From Buttiauxella sp. A111 (GTDB lineage Bacteria > Pseudomonadota > Gammaproteobacteria > Enterobacterales > Enterobacteriaceae): a stretch of DNA of 64,000 nucleotides. The number at the start of each line of letters is the position of its first letter. Positions within the stretch are counted from its first letter, which is position 1. The stretch is taken from assembly GCF_014189855.1 (NCBI RefSeq), contig NZ_BJFN01000001.1, forward strand, positions 372,001 to 436,000. Direction: 5' to 3'. A program made the position numbers and the translations under genes. Shown in pieces: positions 17,712-27,521 of the stretch. The notes under the pieces are model-generated. The model made no database searches. It saw only the letters and a list, made by a program, of their open reading frames with translations, and was not told the DNA's origin.

Positions 17712-18785
17712 CTAAGACTGCGTCACAACCGGCACACGAGGTGCCAGCGCACACATCAGTTCGTACCCTATCGTCCCCGCTGCATGGGCGACATCATCAA
17801 TTTTGACCTCGTTACCCCACAGTTCTACCGGGCTACCAATCCCGGCTTGCGGACACGGTGTGAGATCGACCGTCATCATATCCATCGAAATGGCTCCCAC
17901 CGTGTGTGTTAACACACCGTTGACGCGCACGGGTGTTCCGTCAGGGGCATGGCGAGGATAACCGTCAGCATAACCGCAGGCGACGATCCCAATACGCTGC
18001 TCGACCTGAGCCCGATAGCGGCTACCGTAACCCACCGTGTCTCCTGGCTTTAAGTTCTGGACACCAATGATTTCGCTTTGCAGGCTCATCACCGGTTGCA
18101 AACCGCTGGTTGCGACATCGCACCATTGGCCGGTTGGCGATGCGCCGTACAACACAATCCCTGGGCGAACCCAGTCGAAATGCGCCTCAGGATGCCATAG
18201 CGTTGCTGCAGAGTTAGAAAGTGAACGAGGGCAATCTATGCCCTCAGCGGCCTGCTCTATGCGTTTCATGGGTTCTGTGATGCCGTCTGGTTGCTCGGCA
18301 TCGGCAAAATGTGCCATCAACGTTAACTGTCCAACGTTGGCAATCGCCCGCAATTGTTGCCAGATAGAGTGCACCCGCTCAGGACTGAACCCGAGGCGGT
18401 TCATGCCACTGTTCATCTTCAGATAAACATCCAGCGGTGCCTTAAGTTTGGCATTCGCCAGCGCCTTCACCTGCCAATTACTGTGCAGACTGGTGGTGAG
18501 GCGATACTGGTCAAACAGCGGCAGTTCATCAGCATGGAAAAAGCCTTCGAGCATCAGAATTGGCCCTTTCCAGCCGCGTTCGCGGAGCAAAATAGCCTCT
18601 TCAAGATTGAGCATCGCGAAACCATCGGTTTCACCCAATGAAGACCAGATGCGTTCCAGCCCATGACCATAAGCATTTGCTTTGACGACCGACCAGACAC
18701 GCGAATGAGGGGCGGCCTGGCGAACAACCTGTAAATTGTTACGCAGCGCGCTAAGTTTCAGCGTCGCAACAATAGGACGGGACAT
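17712..18785 (-). CDS. dadX: Catabolic alanine racemase
   Basis: PLP enzyme interconverting L- and D-alanine, cytosolic, feeding DadA. The protein has 357 residues. The PLP lysine is Lys35 in VVKANAYGHG; the second catalytic residue is the Tyr in VGYGSRYRA, and the C-terminal AISMDMMTVDL segment is typical. It starts 20 bases after dadA on the same strand, with GGAG before the ATG, so dadAX form an operon as in E. coli. There Lrp and CRP act on it; I did not identify individual sites here. Confidence 0.96.
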   Translation of the reverse strand: MSRPIVATLKLSALRNNLQVVRQAAPHSRVWSVVKANAYGHGLERIWSSLGETDGFAMLNLEEAILLRERGWKGPILMLEGFFHADELPLFDQYRLTTSLHSNWQVKALANAKLKAPLDVYLKMNSGMNRLGFSPERVHSIWQQLRAIANVGQLTLMAHFADAEQPDGITEPMKRIEQAAEGIDCPRSLSNSAATLWHPEAHFDWVRPGIVLYGASPTGQWCDVATSGLQPVMSLQSEIIGVQNLKPGDTVGYGSRYRAQVEQRIGIVACGYADGYPRHAPDGTPVRVNGVLTHTVGAISMDMMTVDLTPCPQAGIGSPVELWGNEVKIDDVAHAAGTIGYELMCALAPRVPVVTQS

Positions 18786-18805
18786 TGTCCACTCCTTTAT
18801 TGATA

Positions 18806-20104
18806 TTAGTTATGCGCGTTATGCAGACGCCGTGAATCTGTCGGAGTGAATCCTGGGGAATAGCGTGCAACCGCGAGATCGTCGAACGGGATCGCCGGTG
18901 TTCTTCCAGAAATTAAATCACTTAACATCTGACCCGAGCCGCAGGCCATCGTCCAGCCCAGTGTTCCATGCCCGGTGTTGAGCCATAAATTCTTGAACGG
19001 TGTACGCCCGACAATCGGTGTGCCGTCTGGCGTCATAGGACGTAAGCCCGTCCAGAACGTCGCCTGTTCAACGTGCCCACCGCGCGGGTAGAGATCGCGC
19101 ACCACCATTTCCAGGGTTTCACGGCGAGGTTTCAGCAATTCAGTGTTAAACCCGACAATTTCCGCCATTCCACCGACACGAATCCGTTGGTCAAAGCGCG
19201 TGATCGCAATTTTGTATGTCTCATCGAGAATAGTCGAAACCGGAGCGCCTTGCTCATCGGCAATGGGGATGGTCAGAGAGTATCCTTTGAGCGGATAGAC
19301 AGGAATATCAACGATATTTTTCAATAAACCGGTGGAGTATGAACCGAAAGCGACCACATAAGCGTCGGCTTTCACCACCTCTTTACCGCACTGCACGCCA
19401 TAAATATTTTGGCCTTCATACAGCAGACGATCGACTGGCGTATTGAAACGGAACACGACGCCCGCCTCGGCAGCCATGCGTGCAAGATTCTGCGTGAACA
19501 GTTGGCAGTCGCCTGTTTCGTCATTAGGTAAGCGCAAGCCGCCAGTCAGTTTATGGGCTACATCAGCTAATGCAGGTTCGACCTCAGATAAACGATTGGC
19601 TTCCAGTAATTGATATGGCACACCGGCATCGTCGAGTACCGCAATGTCTTTCGCGGCGTTTTCAAACTGCTGCGCCGTGCGGAACAGTTGCAACGTCCCC
19701 CCCTGCCGGCCTTCATATTGAATATTGGTGTTATGGCGCAGCTCTTTCAGGCAATCGCGGCTGTACTCCGCCAGGCGCACCATACGGCCTTTGTTTTCCA
19801 TGTAATGACGCATGTCGCAATTACGCAGCATTTGCAGCATCCACTTCAGCTGAAATTGCGTGCCATCAAGGCTGATGGCCAGCGGTGCGTGGCGTTGGAA
19901 CATCCATTTAATGGCTTTAAGCGGCACGCCCGGTGCAGCCCAGGGTGCAGCGTAACCCGGTGAGATTTGCCCGGCATTTGCCGCGCTGGTTTCCATAGCT
20001 GGCCCCGCTTCCCTGTCGATAACCGTGACATCATGCCCAGCCTGGCGCAAATACCAGGCACTGCTGACACCAACAACACCACTTCCCAGCACCACAACAT
20101 GCAT
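18806..20104 (-). CDS. dadA: D-amino acid dehydrogenase
   Basis: FAD enzyme on the inner face of the membrane that oxidises D-alanine to pyruvate and ammonia and passes electrons to the respiratory chain. The protein has 432 residues, the E. coli length. The Rossmann motif [17 protein letters not shown] opens the protein, followed by [19 protein letters not shown]. The C-terminal [14 protein letters not shown] closes the FAD site. The frame offers ATG at 20110 and 20104. I chose 20104 because GGTGGA lies 7 bases upstream of it, whereas it touches the 20110 codon. First gene of dadAX, divergent from ycgB. Confidence 0.95.
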   Translation of the reverse strand: MHVVVLGSGVVGVSSAWYLRQAGHDVTVIDREAGPAMETSAANAGQISPGYAAPWAAPGVPLKAIKWMFQRHAPLAISLDGTQFQLKWMLQMLRNCDMRHYMENKGRMVRLAEYSRDCLKELRHNTNIQYEGRQGGTLQLFRTAQQFENAAKDIAVLDDAGVPYQLLEANRLSEVEPALADVAHKLTGGLRLPNDETGDCQLFTQNLARMAAEAGVVFRFNTPVDRLLYEGQNIYGVQCGKEVVKADAYVVAFGSYSTGLLKNIVDIPVYPLKGYSLTIPIADEQGAPVSTILDETYKIAITRFDQRIRVGGMAEIVGFNTELLKPRRETLEMVVRDLYPRGGHVEQATFWTGLRPMTPDGTPIVGRTPFKNLWLNTGHGTLGWTMACGSGQMLSDLISGRTPAIPFDDLAVARYSPGFTPTDSRRLHNAHN

Positions 20105-20430
20105 AACCATTCCACCATTTAGCTAAAAGAATAATCTTCTGATTACAAATTGATAACCCAGATGAAAATGTTATTCAACATATGGCATTATTATAGTGAC
20201 TTTCCTCACATCCCAAGCTGATATAGCTGGGTGGTGATAATTAGAATCTCCTGCGAACGAATATATTTTACGCAGCATATTACTCTGCGTGAATTGCAAA
20301 TAGCGGGGTGTTCAGATGAGTAAATCGTGAGGAAAAAATTTTGCTTGCAGCGGATAAGTTTCAGGAGTTGTCTATTCTTGAAGGTGAGGCTTTCCATCCA
20401 GAGAGAGCCGCCAACAATGAGGGCGCGCTG

Positions 20431-21966
20431 ATGGCTATTGTTACTGATTCCGCCACAAAGGATTCTAAACGTCTAAGTGATGGACCTGACTGGACGTTCG
20501 AGCTGCTTGATGTCTATCTCGCCGAGATTGACCGGGTAGCCAAACTCTATCGGCTGGACACCTATCCTCATCAAATCGAAGTGATTACCTCCGAGCAAAT
20601 GATGGATGCTTATTCGAGCGTCGGGATGCCGATTAACTACCCACACTGGTCGTTTGGTAAGAAATTCATCGAAACGGAACGGCTTTATAAACATGGGCAG
20701 CAAGGACTTGCCTATGAAATCGTGATTAACTCGAACCCGTGCATTGCGTACTTGATGGAAGAAAACACCATCACAATGCAAGCGCTGGTTATCGCTCACG
20801 CCTGTTACGGGCATAACTCTTTCTTCAAAAATAACTATTTGTTCCGTAGCTGGACGGATGCCAGCTCGATTATCGATTACCTGATTTTCGCGCGTAAATA
20901 CATTACCGAGTGCGAAGAACGCTACGGCGTGGACGAAGTTGAACGCCTGCTCGACTCTTGCCACGCGTTGATGAATTACGGCGTTGACCGCTATAAACGT
21001 CCGCAGAAAATTTCGCTGCAGGAAGAGAAAGCCCGGCAGAAAAGCCGCGAAGAGTATCTGCAAAGCCAGGTAAATACACTGTGGCGCACACTACCGCGCC
21101 GTGAAGAGGAAAAAACGATTGCAGAAGCGCGTCGTTACCCCTCTGAGCCACAAGAAAATCTACTCTACTTTATGGAGAAGAATGCTCCGTTACTGGAGTC
21201 CTGGCAGCGCGAAATTTTACGCATCGTGCGTAAGGTGAGCCAGTATTTTTATCCGCAGAAACAGACCCAGGTGATGAACGAAGGTTGGGCAACGTTCTGG
21301 CACTACACCATTCTTAACCATCTGTATGATGAAGGAAAAGTGACAGACCGCTTTATGCTTGAGTTCTTGCACAGCCACACCAATGTGGTGTTCCAGCCGC
21401 CGTACAACAGCCCGTGGTACAACGGGATCAACCCGTATGCACTCGGCTTTGCCATGTTCCAGGATATCAAAAGGATTTGCCAGTCCCCGACGGAAGAAGA
21501 TCGCTACTGGTTCCCGGATATTGCAGGTAAAGATTGGTTGGATACTCTACATTTCGCGATGCGTGATTTTAAAGATGAAAGTTTTATCAGCCAGTTCCTG
21601 TCGCCGAAACTGATGCGGGATTTCCGTTTGTTTACCGTGCTGGATGACGATCGTAATAATTACCTGGAAATTGCCGCTATTCACAACGAAGAAGGTTACC
21701 GGAAGATCCGAGCTGAGCTGTCGGCGCAGTACAATCTGAGCAACCTTGAGCCAAATATTCAGGTATGGAATGTCGATTTACGTGGCGATCGTTCGCTGAC
21801 GCTGCGTTACATCCCGCATAACCGCGCACCGCTGGATAAAGGGCGTCGAGAAGTTCTCAAACATGTGCACCGTTTGTGGGGCTTTGACGTGACGTTAGAG
21901 CAACAAAATGAAGATGGTAGCGTTGAGTTGCTTGAACGTTGCCCTCCTCGGCTTAATAGCCTGTAA
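20431..21966 (+). CDS. ycgB: SpoVR-family protein YcgB
   Basis: Conserved cytosolic protein of the SpoVR family, 511 residues, biochemical function unknown. In E. coli it is stress-induced and linked to the yeaG-yeaH kinase network. Highly conserved stretches include INYPHWSFGKKF, the ALVIAHACYGHNSFFKNNYLF segment and VMNEGWATFWHYTI. The spaced His/Glu residues in these are suggestive of a metal site (inference). A frame is open upstream to 20341, but ATG 20431 has GAGGG about 8 bases before it and gives the E. coli-like start MAIVTDSA. Divergent from dadA; a UUCG-loop terminator follows. Confidence 0.93.
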   Translation: MAIVTDSATKDSKRLSDGPDWTFELLDVYLAEIDRVAKLYRLDTYPHQIEVITSEQMMDAYSSVGMPINYPHWSFGKKFIETERLYKHGQQGLAYEIVINSNPCIAYLMEENTITMQALVIAHACYGHNSFFKNNYLFRSWTDASSIIDYLIFARKYITECEERYGVDEVERLLDSCHALMNYGVDRYKRPQKISLQEEKARQKSREEYLQSQVNTLWRTLPRREEEKTIAEARRYPSEPQENLLYFMEKNAPLLESWQREILRIVRKVSQYFYPQKQTQVMNEGWATFWHYTILNHLYDEGKVTDRFMLEFLHSHTNVVFQPPYNSPWYNGINPYALGFAMFQDIKRICQSPTEEDRYWFPDIAGKDWLDTLHFAMRDFKDESFISQFLSPKLMRDFRLFTVLDDDRNNYLEIAAIHNEEGYRKIRAELSAQYNLSNLEPNIQVWNVDLRGDRSLTLRYIPHNRAPLDKGRREVLKHVHRLWGFDVTLEQQNEDGSVELLERCPPRLNSL

Positions 21967-21984
21967 CCGGCATTTAACAGCCAT

Positions 21985-22014
21985 AAAAAAACGCTTCCTT
22001 CGGGAAGCGTTTTT
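21985..22014. terminator. UUCG-tetraloop terminator, ycgB / fadR
   Basis: ACGCTTCC-TTCG-GGAAGCGT stem with A-run before and T-run after. The cTTCGg tetraloop is exceptionally stable. It is bidirectional between convergent genes. Confidence 0.92.
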
Positions 22015-22044
22015 CGTATTACAGGGGATGAAAAAAATACCAGA

Positions 22045-22764
22045 TTAACGGCTGTGCATCGCCAGGTCGCCCGGTAAATTTTTCTGCATCCGATGCCAGA
22101 TTTCACCACTTTCACGCCCGTAGGTACGAACGGTATCAAAGACCTGATCGTGCAATCCTTGTTGGCAAATTTCTGCCAAACGGTGATAGAAACCTAACGC
22201 CAGGCTACGCGCTTCAGGGCTTGAGAAATAGTGACGCCCGATACGGGTATACAATCCTTTCATTCCATTGAGGATCAATCCGTAAATCGGGTTCCCGGAA
22301 GCGAAAGCAAGTCCGCGGAAAATGTTGTAGTCCAGCTTCGCAAACGCATCAGCGTGGTCTTCAACACTGTTCGCCGTCGCCAATACTTCTTGCGCTTTAT
22401 CTGGATGTTGACGAACAGCCGTGCGGATAAAGATAGTCGCGATATTGGTTCGAACGGATAACAGGTTATCAATCAACTGCGGCACGCTGTCGTGATCGAG
22501 ACGGGCCAGCGTTTCCAGAATGTTTAATCCTGAGGTTTCCCAGAAGTTATTCACTTTGGTCGGCTTGCCATGCTGAATCGTTAACCAGCCATCACGCGCC
22601 AGACGCTGAAGCACCTCGCGCAATGTGGTACGGGTGACGCCAATGAGCTCGGATAACTCTCGTTCAGCCGGAAGAATGGTTCCCGGAGCGAAGCGGTTAT
22701 TCCAGATACTTTCGATGATATATTCTTCCGCGAAACCCGCTGGGCTCTGCGCCTTAATGACCAT
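22045..22764 (-). CDS. fadR: Fatty acid metabolism regulator FadR
   Basis: GntR-family regulator that represses fad genes and activates fab genes until long-chain acyl-CoA binds. The protein has 239 residues, the E. coli length. The N-terminal winged helix (residues 8-75: [30 protein letters not shown] in overlapping parts) carries the recognition helix. The C-terminal all-helical acyl-CoA domain follows. One of its expected targets, fadD, is in this same window with a recognisable FadR operator at 43652-43668. Divergent from nhaB with 295 bases between them. Confidence 0.96.
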   Translation of the reverse strand: MVIKAQSPAGFAEEYIIESIWNNRFAPGTILPAERELSELIGVTRTTLREVLQRLARDGWLTIQHGKPTKVNNFWETSGLNILETLARLDHDSVPQLIDNLLSVRTNIATIFIRTAVRQHPDKAQEVLATANSVEDHADAFAKLDYNIFRGLAFASGNPIYGLILNGMKGLYTRIGRHYFSSPEARSLALGFYHRLAEICQQGLHDQVFDTVRTYGRESGEIWHRMQKNLPGDLAMHSR

Positions 22765-23059
22765 AGTATGCTTTCCATTACACAGGTTTTGCTAAAGAGA
22801 CTCATCATACCAGATGCCATGCGGCGCAGGTAGCAGCGACAACCGCCAAAAGCGGAATCATGGTTTAATTTTGCACGCAATCACACTCCCTAAGCATTTT
22901 CCTATGCCTTGATTGATATCTTGCTCACGAGTAACCTGAAACCACTTATTTAATCGCAACTTTATATTTATCCGATATATTCAATATTGTTAGAGGTATG
23001 TGAATCACCTCTTCTGTTCTTTGATGTATGACGGGTAACAGGAGCATGAAAAATTCACG
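22765..23059. other. fadR-nhaB divergent promoter region
   Basis: Non-coding, 295 bases, AT-rich toward nhaB. It must hold both divergent promoters. I could not identify a specific operator with confidence. Confidence 0.4.
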
Positions 23060-24625
23060 ATGGAAATGTCTACTGGTCGTGCGCTTTATCGCAACTTTTT
23101 AGGTCAATCTCCGAATTGGTATAAGCTGGCTTTACTGACTTTTTTAGTCGCTAACCCTTTGATTTTTTGGTTTGTTAGTCCATTTGCTGCGGGCTGGCTA
23201 TTAGTTGCAGAGTTTATCTTTACCCTTGCAATGGCACTGAAATGCTATCCGTTGCTGCCTGGTGGTTTGTTGGCTTTTGAAGCGGTGTTCATCGGCATGA
23301 CAAGCGCCGATCATGTGCGCGAAGAAATCGCGTCCAACCTTGAAGTGTTGTTGCTGCTGGTGTTTATGGTGGCGGGCATATACTTCATGAAACAGCTTCT
23401 GCTGTTGGTATTTACTAAATTACTGCTTGGCATTCGCTCGAAGATTTTACTTTCTCTCGCCTTTTGCATCGCGGCCGCTTTTTTGTCGGCCTTCCTTGAC
23501 GCTCTGACGGTGGTTGCCGTTGTAATCAGTGTGGCAGTGGGTTTCTACGATATCTATCACCGCGTCGCGTCTACGGGCGATTTAGAGAATGATATTCAGG
23601 ATGACACCCTTCTTGATGCTGATCATCGCAGCACGCTTGAGCAATTTCGGGCGTTTTTACGCAGCCTGATGATGCATGCCGGTGTGGGCACCGCGCTGGG
23701 TGGTGTGATGACGATGGTTGGTGAGCCGCAAAACCTGATCATTGCGAAAAATGCCGGTTGGCATTTTGGCGATTTCTTACTGCGCATGGCGCCAGTCACC
23801 ATACCGGTTCTCATCTGCGGGTTGTTCACCTGTGTGCTACTGGAGTCCACTAAAATCCTGGGTTACGGTGAAAAGTTACCGGAGAAAGTCCGTGGCATTT
23901 TGCAGGACTACGATACGAAGAGTGCGCAAAAACGAACTCGCCAGGACAGCATGAAACTTATCGTTCAGGCATTGATTGGCATATGGCTGGTGATTGCGCT
24001 GGCGCTGCATTTGGCCGAAGTGGGGCTAATCGGTTTATCGGTGATTATCTTCGCCACCTCACTGTGCGGTGTGACCGATGAACACCAGATAGGCAAAGCC
24101 TTCACCGAAGCACTGCCCTTCACTGCTCTGTTAACGGTGTTTTTTGCCGTCGTCGCGGTGATCATCGACCAGCAACTGTTCACGCCGGTCATTCAATTTG
24201 TATTGCAGGCCGAACCGCATTCGCAACTGGCGCTGTTCTATTTGTTCAACGGTATCTTGTCATCCATTTCCGATAACGTGTTTGTTGGAACCGTTTACAT
24301 CAACGAAGCGAAAACCGCGCTGACCCATGGCATTATCGATCTCAAACAGTTTGAGTTACTTGCGGTGGCGATTAATACCGGGACAAACTTGCCATCCGTT
24401 GCCACTCCAAACGGTCAGGCTGCGTTTTTATTCCTGCTCACCTCGGCGCTGGCGCCGCTGATCCGTCTCTCTTATGGCCGTATGGTGCTGATGGCGTTGC
24501 CGTATACGCTGGTACTGACAGTGGTCGGATTGTTGTGCGTACAGTTTACTCTGGTGCCAGCAACAGATTGGATGATGCAAGCCGGATGGATTTCTTCACC
24601 CATCATGAACGGTTTACCACAGTAA
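23060..24625 (+). CDS. nhaB: Na+/H+ antiporter NhaB
   Basis: Inner-membrane Na+/H+ antiporter for sodium export and pH homeostasis. The protein has 521 residues; E. coli has 513. It has about 12 hydrophobic segments. Typical family segments are [53 protein letters not shown] and the [20 protein letters not shown] region. The ATG at 23060 gives [18 protein letters not shown], matching the K-12 start. GGAG lies about 16 bases upstream, longer than usual, and a nearer ATG at 23046 is out of frame. The gene order fadR-nhaB-dsbB is as in E. coli. Confidence 0.95.
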   Translation: MEMSTGRALYRNFLGQSPNWYKLALLTFLVANPLIFWFVSPFAAGWLLVAEFIFTLAMALKCYPLLPGGLLAFEAVFIGMTSADHVREEIASNLEVLLLLVFMVAGIYFMKQLLLLVFTKLLLGIRSKILLSLAFCIAAAFLSAFLDALTVVAVVISVAVGFYDIYHRVASTGDLENDIQDDTLLDADHRSTLEQFRAFLRSLMMHAGVGTALGGVMTMVGEPQNLIIAKNAGWHFGDFLLRMAPVTIPVLICGLFTCVLLESTKILGYGEKLPEKVRGILQDYDTKSAQKRTRQDSMKLIVQALIGIWLVIALALHLAEVGLIGLSVIIFATSLCGVTDEHQIGKAFTEALPFTALLTVFFAVVAVIIDQQLFTPVIQFVLQAEPHSQLALFYLFNGILSSISDNVFVGTVYINEAKTALTHGIIDLKQFELLAVAINTGTNLPSVATPNGQAAFLFLLTSALAPLIRLSYGRMVLMALPYTLVLTVVGLLCVQFTLVPATDWMMQAGWISSPIMNGLPQ

Positions 24626-24634
24626 TCTAAATTT

Positions 24635-24665
24635 ACGGGCAGCCTGCTGCCCGTTTACTTTTTTG
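24635..24665 (+). terminator. Terminator after nhaB
   Basis: ACGGGCAGC / GCTGCCCGT stem with a tight apex, followed by TTTACTTTTTT. Confidence 0.85.
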
Positions 24666-24751
24666 TCTGATAAACATCCAATTAGCGTGTTATTTTGATG
24701 TGCCTACTGGCGCGGAAATCGAATTCGTTTACACTGCCGACTCATTACATA

Positions 24752-24878
24752 TATACCCAAGTTGCTTCAGGATGCAGCCAAATGGCAATCGAATGAATCC
24801 CAATGGGCTTACTCAAGTAGGTGATTCGGATGCAGGAGAGCAGCCAACCCCCCTTCATCTTGTAGGGCGACGGGTATT
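24752..24878. repeat. TATACCC-ended intergenic repeat, full-length copy
   Basis: About 127 bases starting TATACCCAAGTTGC and ending GACGGGTATT, so the ends are imperfect inverted repeats (TATACCC / GGGTAT). Inside are GAATGAATCCCAATGGGCTT, CAAGTAGGTGATTCGG and GCAGCCAAC. The layout agrees with a non-coding repeat I know from Enterobacterales intergenic regions, though I give it no formal name. It occupies most of the nhaB-dsbB gap. A shortened relative lies at 59696-59766. Confidence 0.7.
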
Positions 24879-24893
24879 GCAGGGATACTAATT

Positions 24894-25424
24894 ATGTTGC
24901 GATATTTAAACCAATGCTCCCGCGGGCGAAGTGCCTGGCTTCTTCTGGCATTCACTGCTTTCGCTCTGGAAATGGTGGCGTTGTGGTTCCAGCACGTCAT
25001 GATGCTGAAGCCATGTGTAATGTGTATTTATGAGCGTTGCGCATTGTTTGGCGTGATGGGTGCAGGCATTGTCGGGGCAATTGCGCCGAAATCACCGTTA
25101 CGTTATGCCGGAATTGCACTGTGGATCTACAGTGCCGGGAAAGGTCTGCAGTTGGCGTGGGAACACACAATGCTGCAACTTCATCCTTCACCATTTGTGA
25201 CCTGTGATTTTGCGGCTCGTTTCCCAAGTTGGCTGCCACTGGATAAATGGTTGCCGCAAGTCTTTGTCGCGACAGGTGACTGTGCCGAACGTCAGTGGGT
25301 ATTCCTGTCGCTGGATATGGTTCAATGGTTGGTAGGCATTTTTGCCGTCTTCCTGGTAATTGCAGTGCTGGTGTTGATCGCTCAGCCCTTCAAGCCAAAA
25401 CGTCGAGATCTGTTCGGTCGTTAA
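24894..25424 (+). CDS. dsbB: Disulfide bond formation protein B
   Basis: Inner-membrane quinone reductase that reoxidises periplasmic DsbA. The protein has 176 residues with four membrane segments. Both essential cysteine pairs are present: Cys41/Cys44 in [11 protein letters not shown] in the first periplasmic loop, and the second-loop pair in PFVTCDF and ATGDCAER. The first residues [12 protein letters not shown] match the E. coli N-terminus (MLRFLNQCSQGR by recall). In K-12 umuCD follow, but here they are absent and a DUF333 lipoprotein gene and a prophage remnant follow instead. Confidence 0.96.
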   Translation: MLRYLNQCSRGRSAWLLLAFTAFALEMVALWFQHVMMLKPCVMCIYERCALFGVMGAGIVGAIAPKSPLRYAGIALWIYSAGKGLQLAWEHTMLQLHPSPFVTCDFAARFPSWLPLDKWLPQVFVATGDCAERQWVFLSLDMVQWLVGIFAVFLVIAVLVLIAQPFKPKRRDLFGR

Positions 25425-25444
25425 GTTCAGAATCCAGGAAAACA

Positions 25445-25468
25445 AAAACCCGCCTCGGCGGGTTTTTT
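25445..25468. terminator. Terminator shared by dsbB and the DUF333 gene
   Basis: AACCCGCC / GGCGGGTT with flanking A-run and T-run (TTTTTT), between convergent genes. Strong and bidirectional. Confidence 0.92.
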
Positions 25469-25472
25469 ATTA

Positions 25473-25709
25473 TTAGTGGTCGCGACGATAAAGCGTCCAC
25501 TGGTCGATGCGTTCACCACTCGGCAATAAGCAATCACCACGTTCACCCAAATCGGTTTTCACCGTTCTCAGTTCACCGCCTTTTTCTATGCAGTAGACTG
25601 ACGCCGGGTTCGGCATGCCGATAACCTGAGGCGGTTTGGGGGAAACAGGTTCGGGCGATGAACAGCCACTGAGTAAGAGAGCCCCGAGCAGTAGTGTTAT
25701 TTTTTTCAT
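25473..25709 (-). CDS. DUF333 (YoaF-like) lipoprotein
   Basis: Small predicted lipoprotein of 78 residues. MKKITLLLGALLLSGCSS gives lipidated Cys16 with Ser at +2, so it should be in the outer membrane. The mature part carries the DUF333 core: GMPNPASVYCIEKGGEL, then a second Cys in GDCLLPSGERIDQW and a C-terminal YRRDH. Its two mature Cys residues probably form a disulfide (inference). It resembles E. coli YoaF by recall, but several DUF333 paralogues exist, so no symbol is assigned. GGAGG precedes the ATG. No function is known. Confidence 0.82.
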   Translation of the reverse strand: MKKITLLLGALLLSGCSSPEPVSPKPPQVIGMPNPASVYCIEKGGELRTVKTDLGERGDCLLPSGERIDQWTLYRRDH

Positions 25710-26055
25710 TATTCCTCCGTTATGGAGGCTGAATGGTAACAGTGCAGAACTGGGGAAAGCAAAATCAGCGGCACACGCTCTTATCGAGCAGACACGTTAT
25801 GTTGATGAATCGCACTCATCGGACGATGAAGGAGGTGCATCCCTGATTTACAGAAGATACAAACAGCGCCATGGGGATTTGTTTCTCGGACATCGTAGGG
25901 GGAAGTGCGATACTGTGAACCGCCACATGACGGACACTTAAATGTTAAATATTGGATAAAAACCTACTTTTACTTGTTATTGAAAGAACACCGTATCACA
26001 AAGAATTTACTTTGTACGATTTATTTTGGTGTTCTTCGATGACGCCAGTGATTTA
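25710..26055. other. Gap between the DUF333 gene and the prophage
   Basis: About 345 bases with no recognised gene. An 81-codon stretch on the plus strand (about 25700-25940) is open but shows no family features. By position this is the old chromosomal flank downstream of ycgN, the place where umuDC or hlyE lie in other enterobacteria. No recognisable piece of either is present. Confidence 0.35.
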
Positions 26056-26088
26056 GTCTGCCCACTCCGGCTTGTTCAGGATATGGTC
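26053..26088 (-). repeat. attL: duplicated 3' end of ycgN
   Basis: On the minus strand this reads as codons [11 protein letters not shown] plus TAA, the last 11 residues of YcgN, with different synonymous codons from the copy at 35957-35992. Upstream of these codons the similarity stops. Confidence 0.82.
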
Positions 26089-26200
26089 CCGTTTAAAACG
26101 GATGTGCGATGAAGTGAGATGGAAGTAGTCACAAAGCAATGTATTAGCGCAAGACGAATCGACGCCTTAAGTGGTTTTAAGTTGTTTTGCGCTAATTTTT

Positions 26201-26229
26201 TGCCCCTTATATGCCCCATTCATATCCCC
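26201..26229 (+). promoter_or_regulatory. TGCCCC repeats near attL
   Basis: TGCCCC at 26201-26206 and 26212-26217, then ATCCCC at 26224-26229, spaced 11-12 bases, about 115 bases inside attL. Another GATGCCCCAGG lies in the last integrase codons near attR. Spaced short direct repeats like these resemble integrase arm-type binding sites. Confidence 0.4.
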
Positions 26230-26277
26230 TTTCCTTTCATCTTCCGTCCTATACTTCCATATCTAACGGAGGCGACT

Positions 26278-26961
26278 ATGTGCGGACGGTTCACTCAAGT
26301 TAAATCACGGGATGACTATCTCGCGTTTCTCCTGGAAGAAGCAGAGAACGATATCGCTTACGACCCAGAACCGATTGGCCGTTACAACGTCGCGCCGGGA
26401 ACGAAAGTTCTCTTACTGAATAATCGGGATGATGTCCTTCATCTCGATCCTGTTATCTGGTCATACGCACCTGGTTGGTGGGACAAAGCATCGCTCATAA
26501 ATGCCAGGGCTGAAACAGCGGCTACCAGCCGGATGTTTAAACCCCTGTGGAGTCATGGTCGGGCGATTGTGTTTGCTGATGGTTGGTATGAGTGGAAGAA
26601 GGAAGGCGATAAAAAGCAACCGTACTACATCTACCGGAAGGACCGGAAGCCTCTGTTCTTTGCTGCAATCGGCAAACAGCCTTTTGATGTGGGAGATGAG
26701 GCAGAGGGATTTTTGATAGTGACGGCAGCAGCCGATCACGGCCTGGTCGATATTCACGACCGCAGGCCTTTAGTTTTCTCACCAACTGCGGCACTGGAAT
26801 GAATGGATCCGGAAACTACAGGGGCAAAAGCCAGCGAACTGGCTCATGATGCTGCGGTGCCAGCCGATGAATTTAACTGGCACCCGGTAACGAGAGCTGT
26901 TGGGAATGTGAAGAACCAGAGCCCGGAGCTGATTGAACCGATAAGCAATCCAGCGGCATAG
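26278..26961 (+). pseudogene. yedK: SRAP (HMCES-family) protein YedK, interrupted by TGA
   Basis: SOS-response-associated peptidase family; YedK/HMCES crosslinks covalently to abasic sites in single-stranded DNA through Cys2. ATG 26278 follows GGAGG and gives MCGRFTQV with Cys2. The Asn of LINARAET, the Glu of GWYEWKKEGDKKQP and the His of DIHDRRPL are all present. An in-frame TGA at 26800-26802 sits where E. coli has Trp (AALE-W). Beyond it the same frame continues with family sequence (ADEFNWHPVTRAVGNVKNQ) to TAG at 26961, so full length would be 227 residues and the current product 174. All catalytic residues lie before the stop, so a shortened active protein is possible. Confidence 0.88.
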
Positions 26962-27072
26962 CTAGATGACAGGCTTGTCGTCTTGCAGCATCGATAAAAT
27001 CGTCTTTGTTACCTTGCCGATAACCACCACATCATCCAGCGCGGACAGATCAGGGGTTACTTGTTTTAGGGT

Positions 27073-27336
27073 GATTTTTTAGGGTGAGTAAACCGATGTA
27101 TATGCCAATTTCAAGCGCGCGGGAAGTATCTCGAACACCGGAGCCATGAGGGCCATTTGAACGCCCTAGCCTTTGATGTCGGGGTTGCGACCTTGGTAGA
27201 TATAGGTGATCTGGAAAACGTGAAGACTTGCAGGGCAGCTATGGCGGGCATGGCCTGCTGGAGTTTTTCCGTAGCGATATACATTATTTGCTTGGCAGCG
27301 ATGGCAATGAATCAGGATAGTGTCCGTGGAGAATGC
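27073..27336 (-). pseudogene. IS1-family InsA remnant
   Basis: On the minus strand one frame from about 27336 reads IHCHRCQANNVYRYGKTP, AGHARHSC, YIYQGRNPDIKG and then TAG. A neighbouring frame continues NGPHGSGVRDTSRALEIGIY and ends near LKN. Together they reproduce the InsA protein of IS1-family elements: N-terminal CxxC zinc ribbon, then helix-turn-helix. At least one stop and one frameshift are needed. I found no intact insB, and ends were not located. It lies between yedK and the acyltransferase gene. Confidence 0.7.
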
Positions 27337-27521
27337 TGAGTCTCAAAAGCCACCATCTTACACGATGTTCAAACTATTGAAGTCATCACTATAATTTGAA
27401 AATATTTAATCGCATTCACTATGTAAACTCTCGGTCATTACTGTTAAAATCCGGAGAATTCAGTGAATAACTGGAATTTTTTAGAATCTTACTCACTAAT
27501 AATTCTCATTTATAAAACAAA

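Noticed and set aside
20341-20430. Upstream extension of YcgB from TTG 20341
   Set aside because: ATG 20431 has a good ribosome site and the E. coli-like N-terminus.
25710-26055. Relic of umuC, umuD or hlyE before the prophage
   Set aside because: I searched both strands by eye and found no recognisable piece of these genes.
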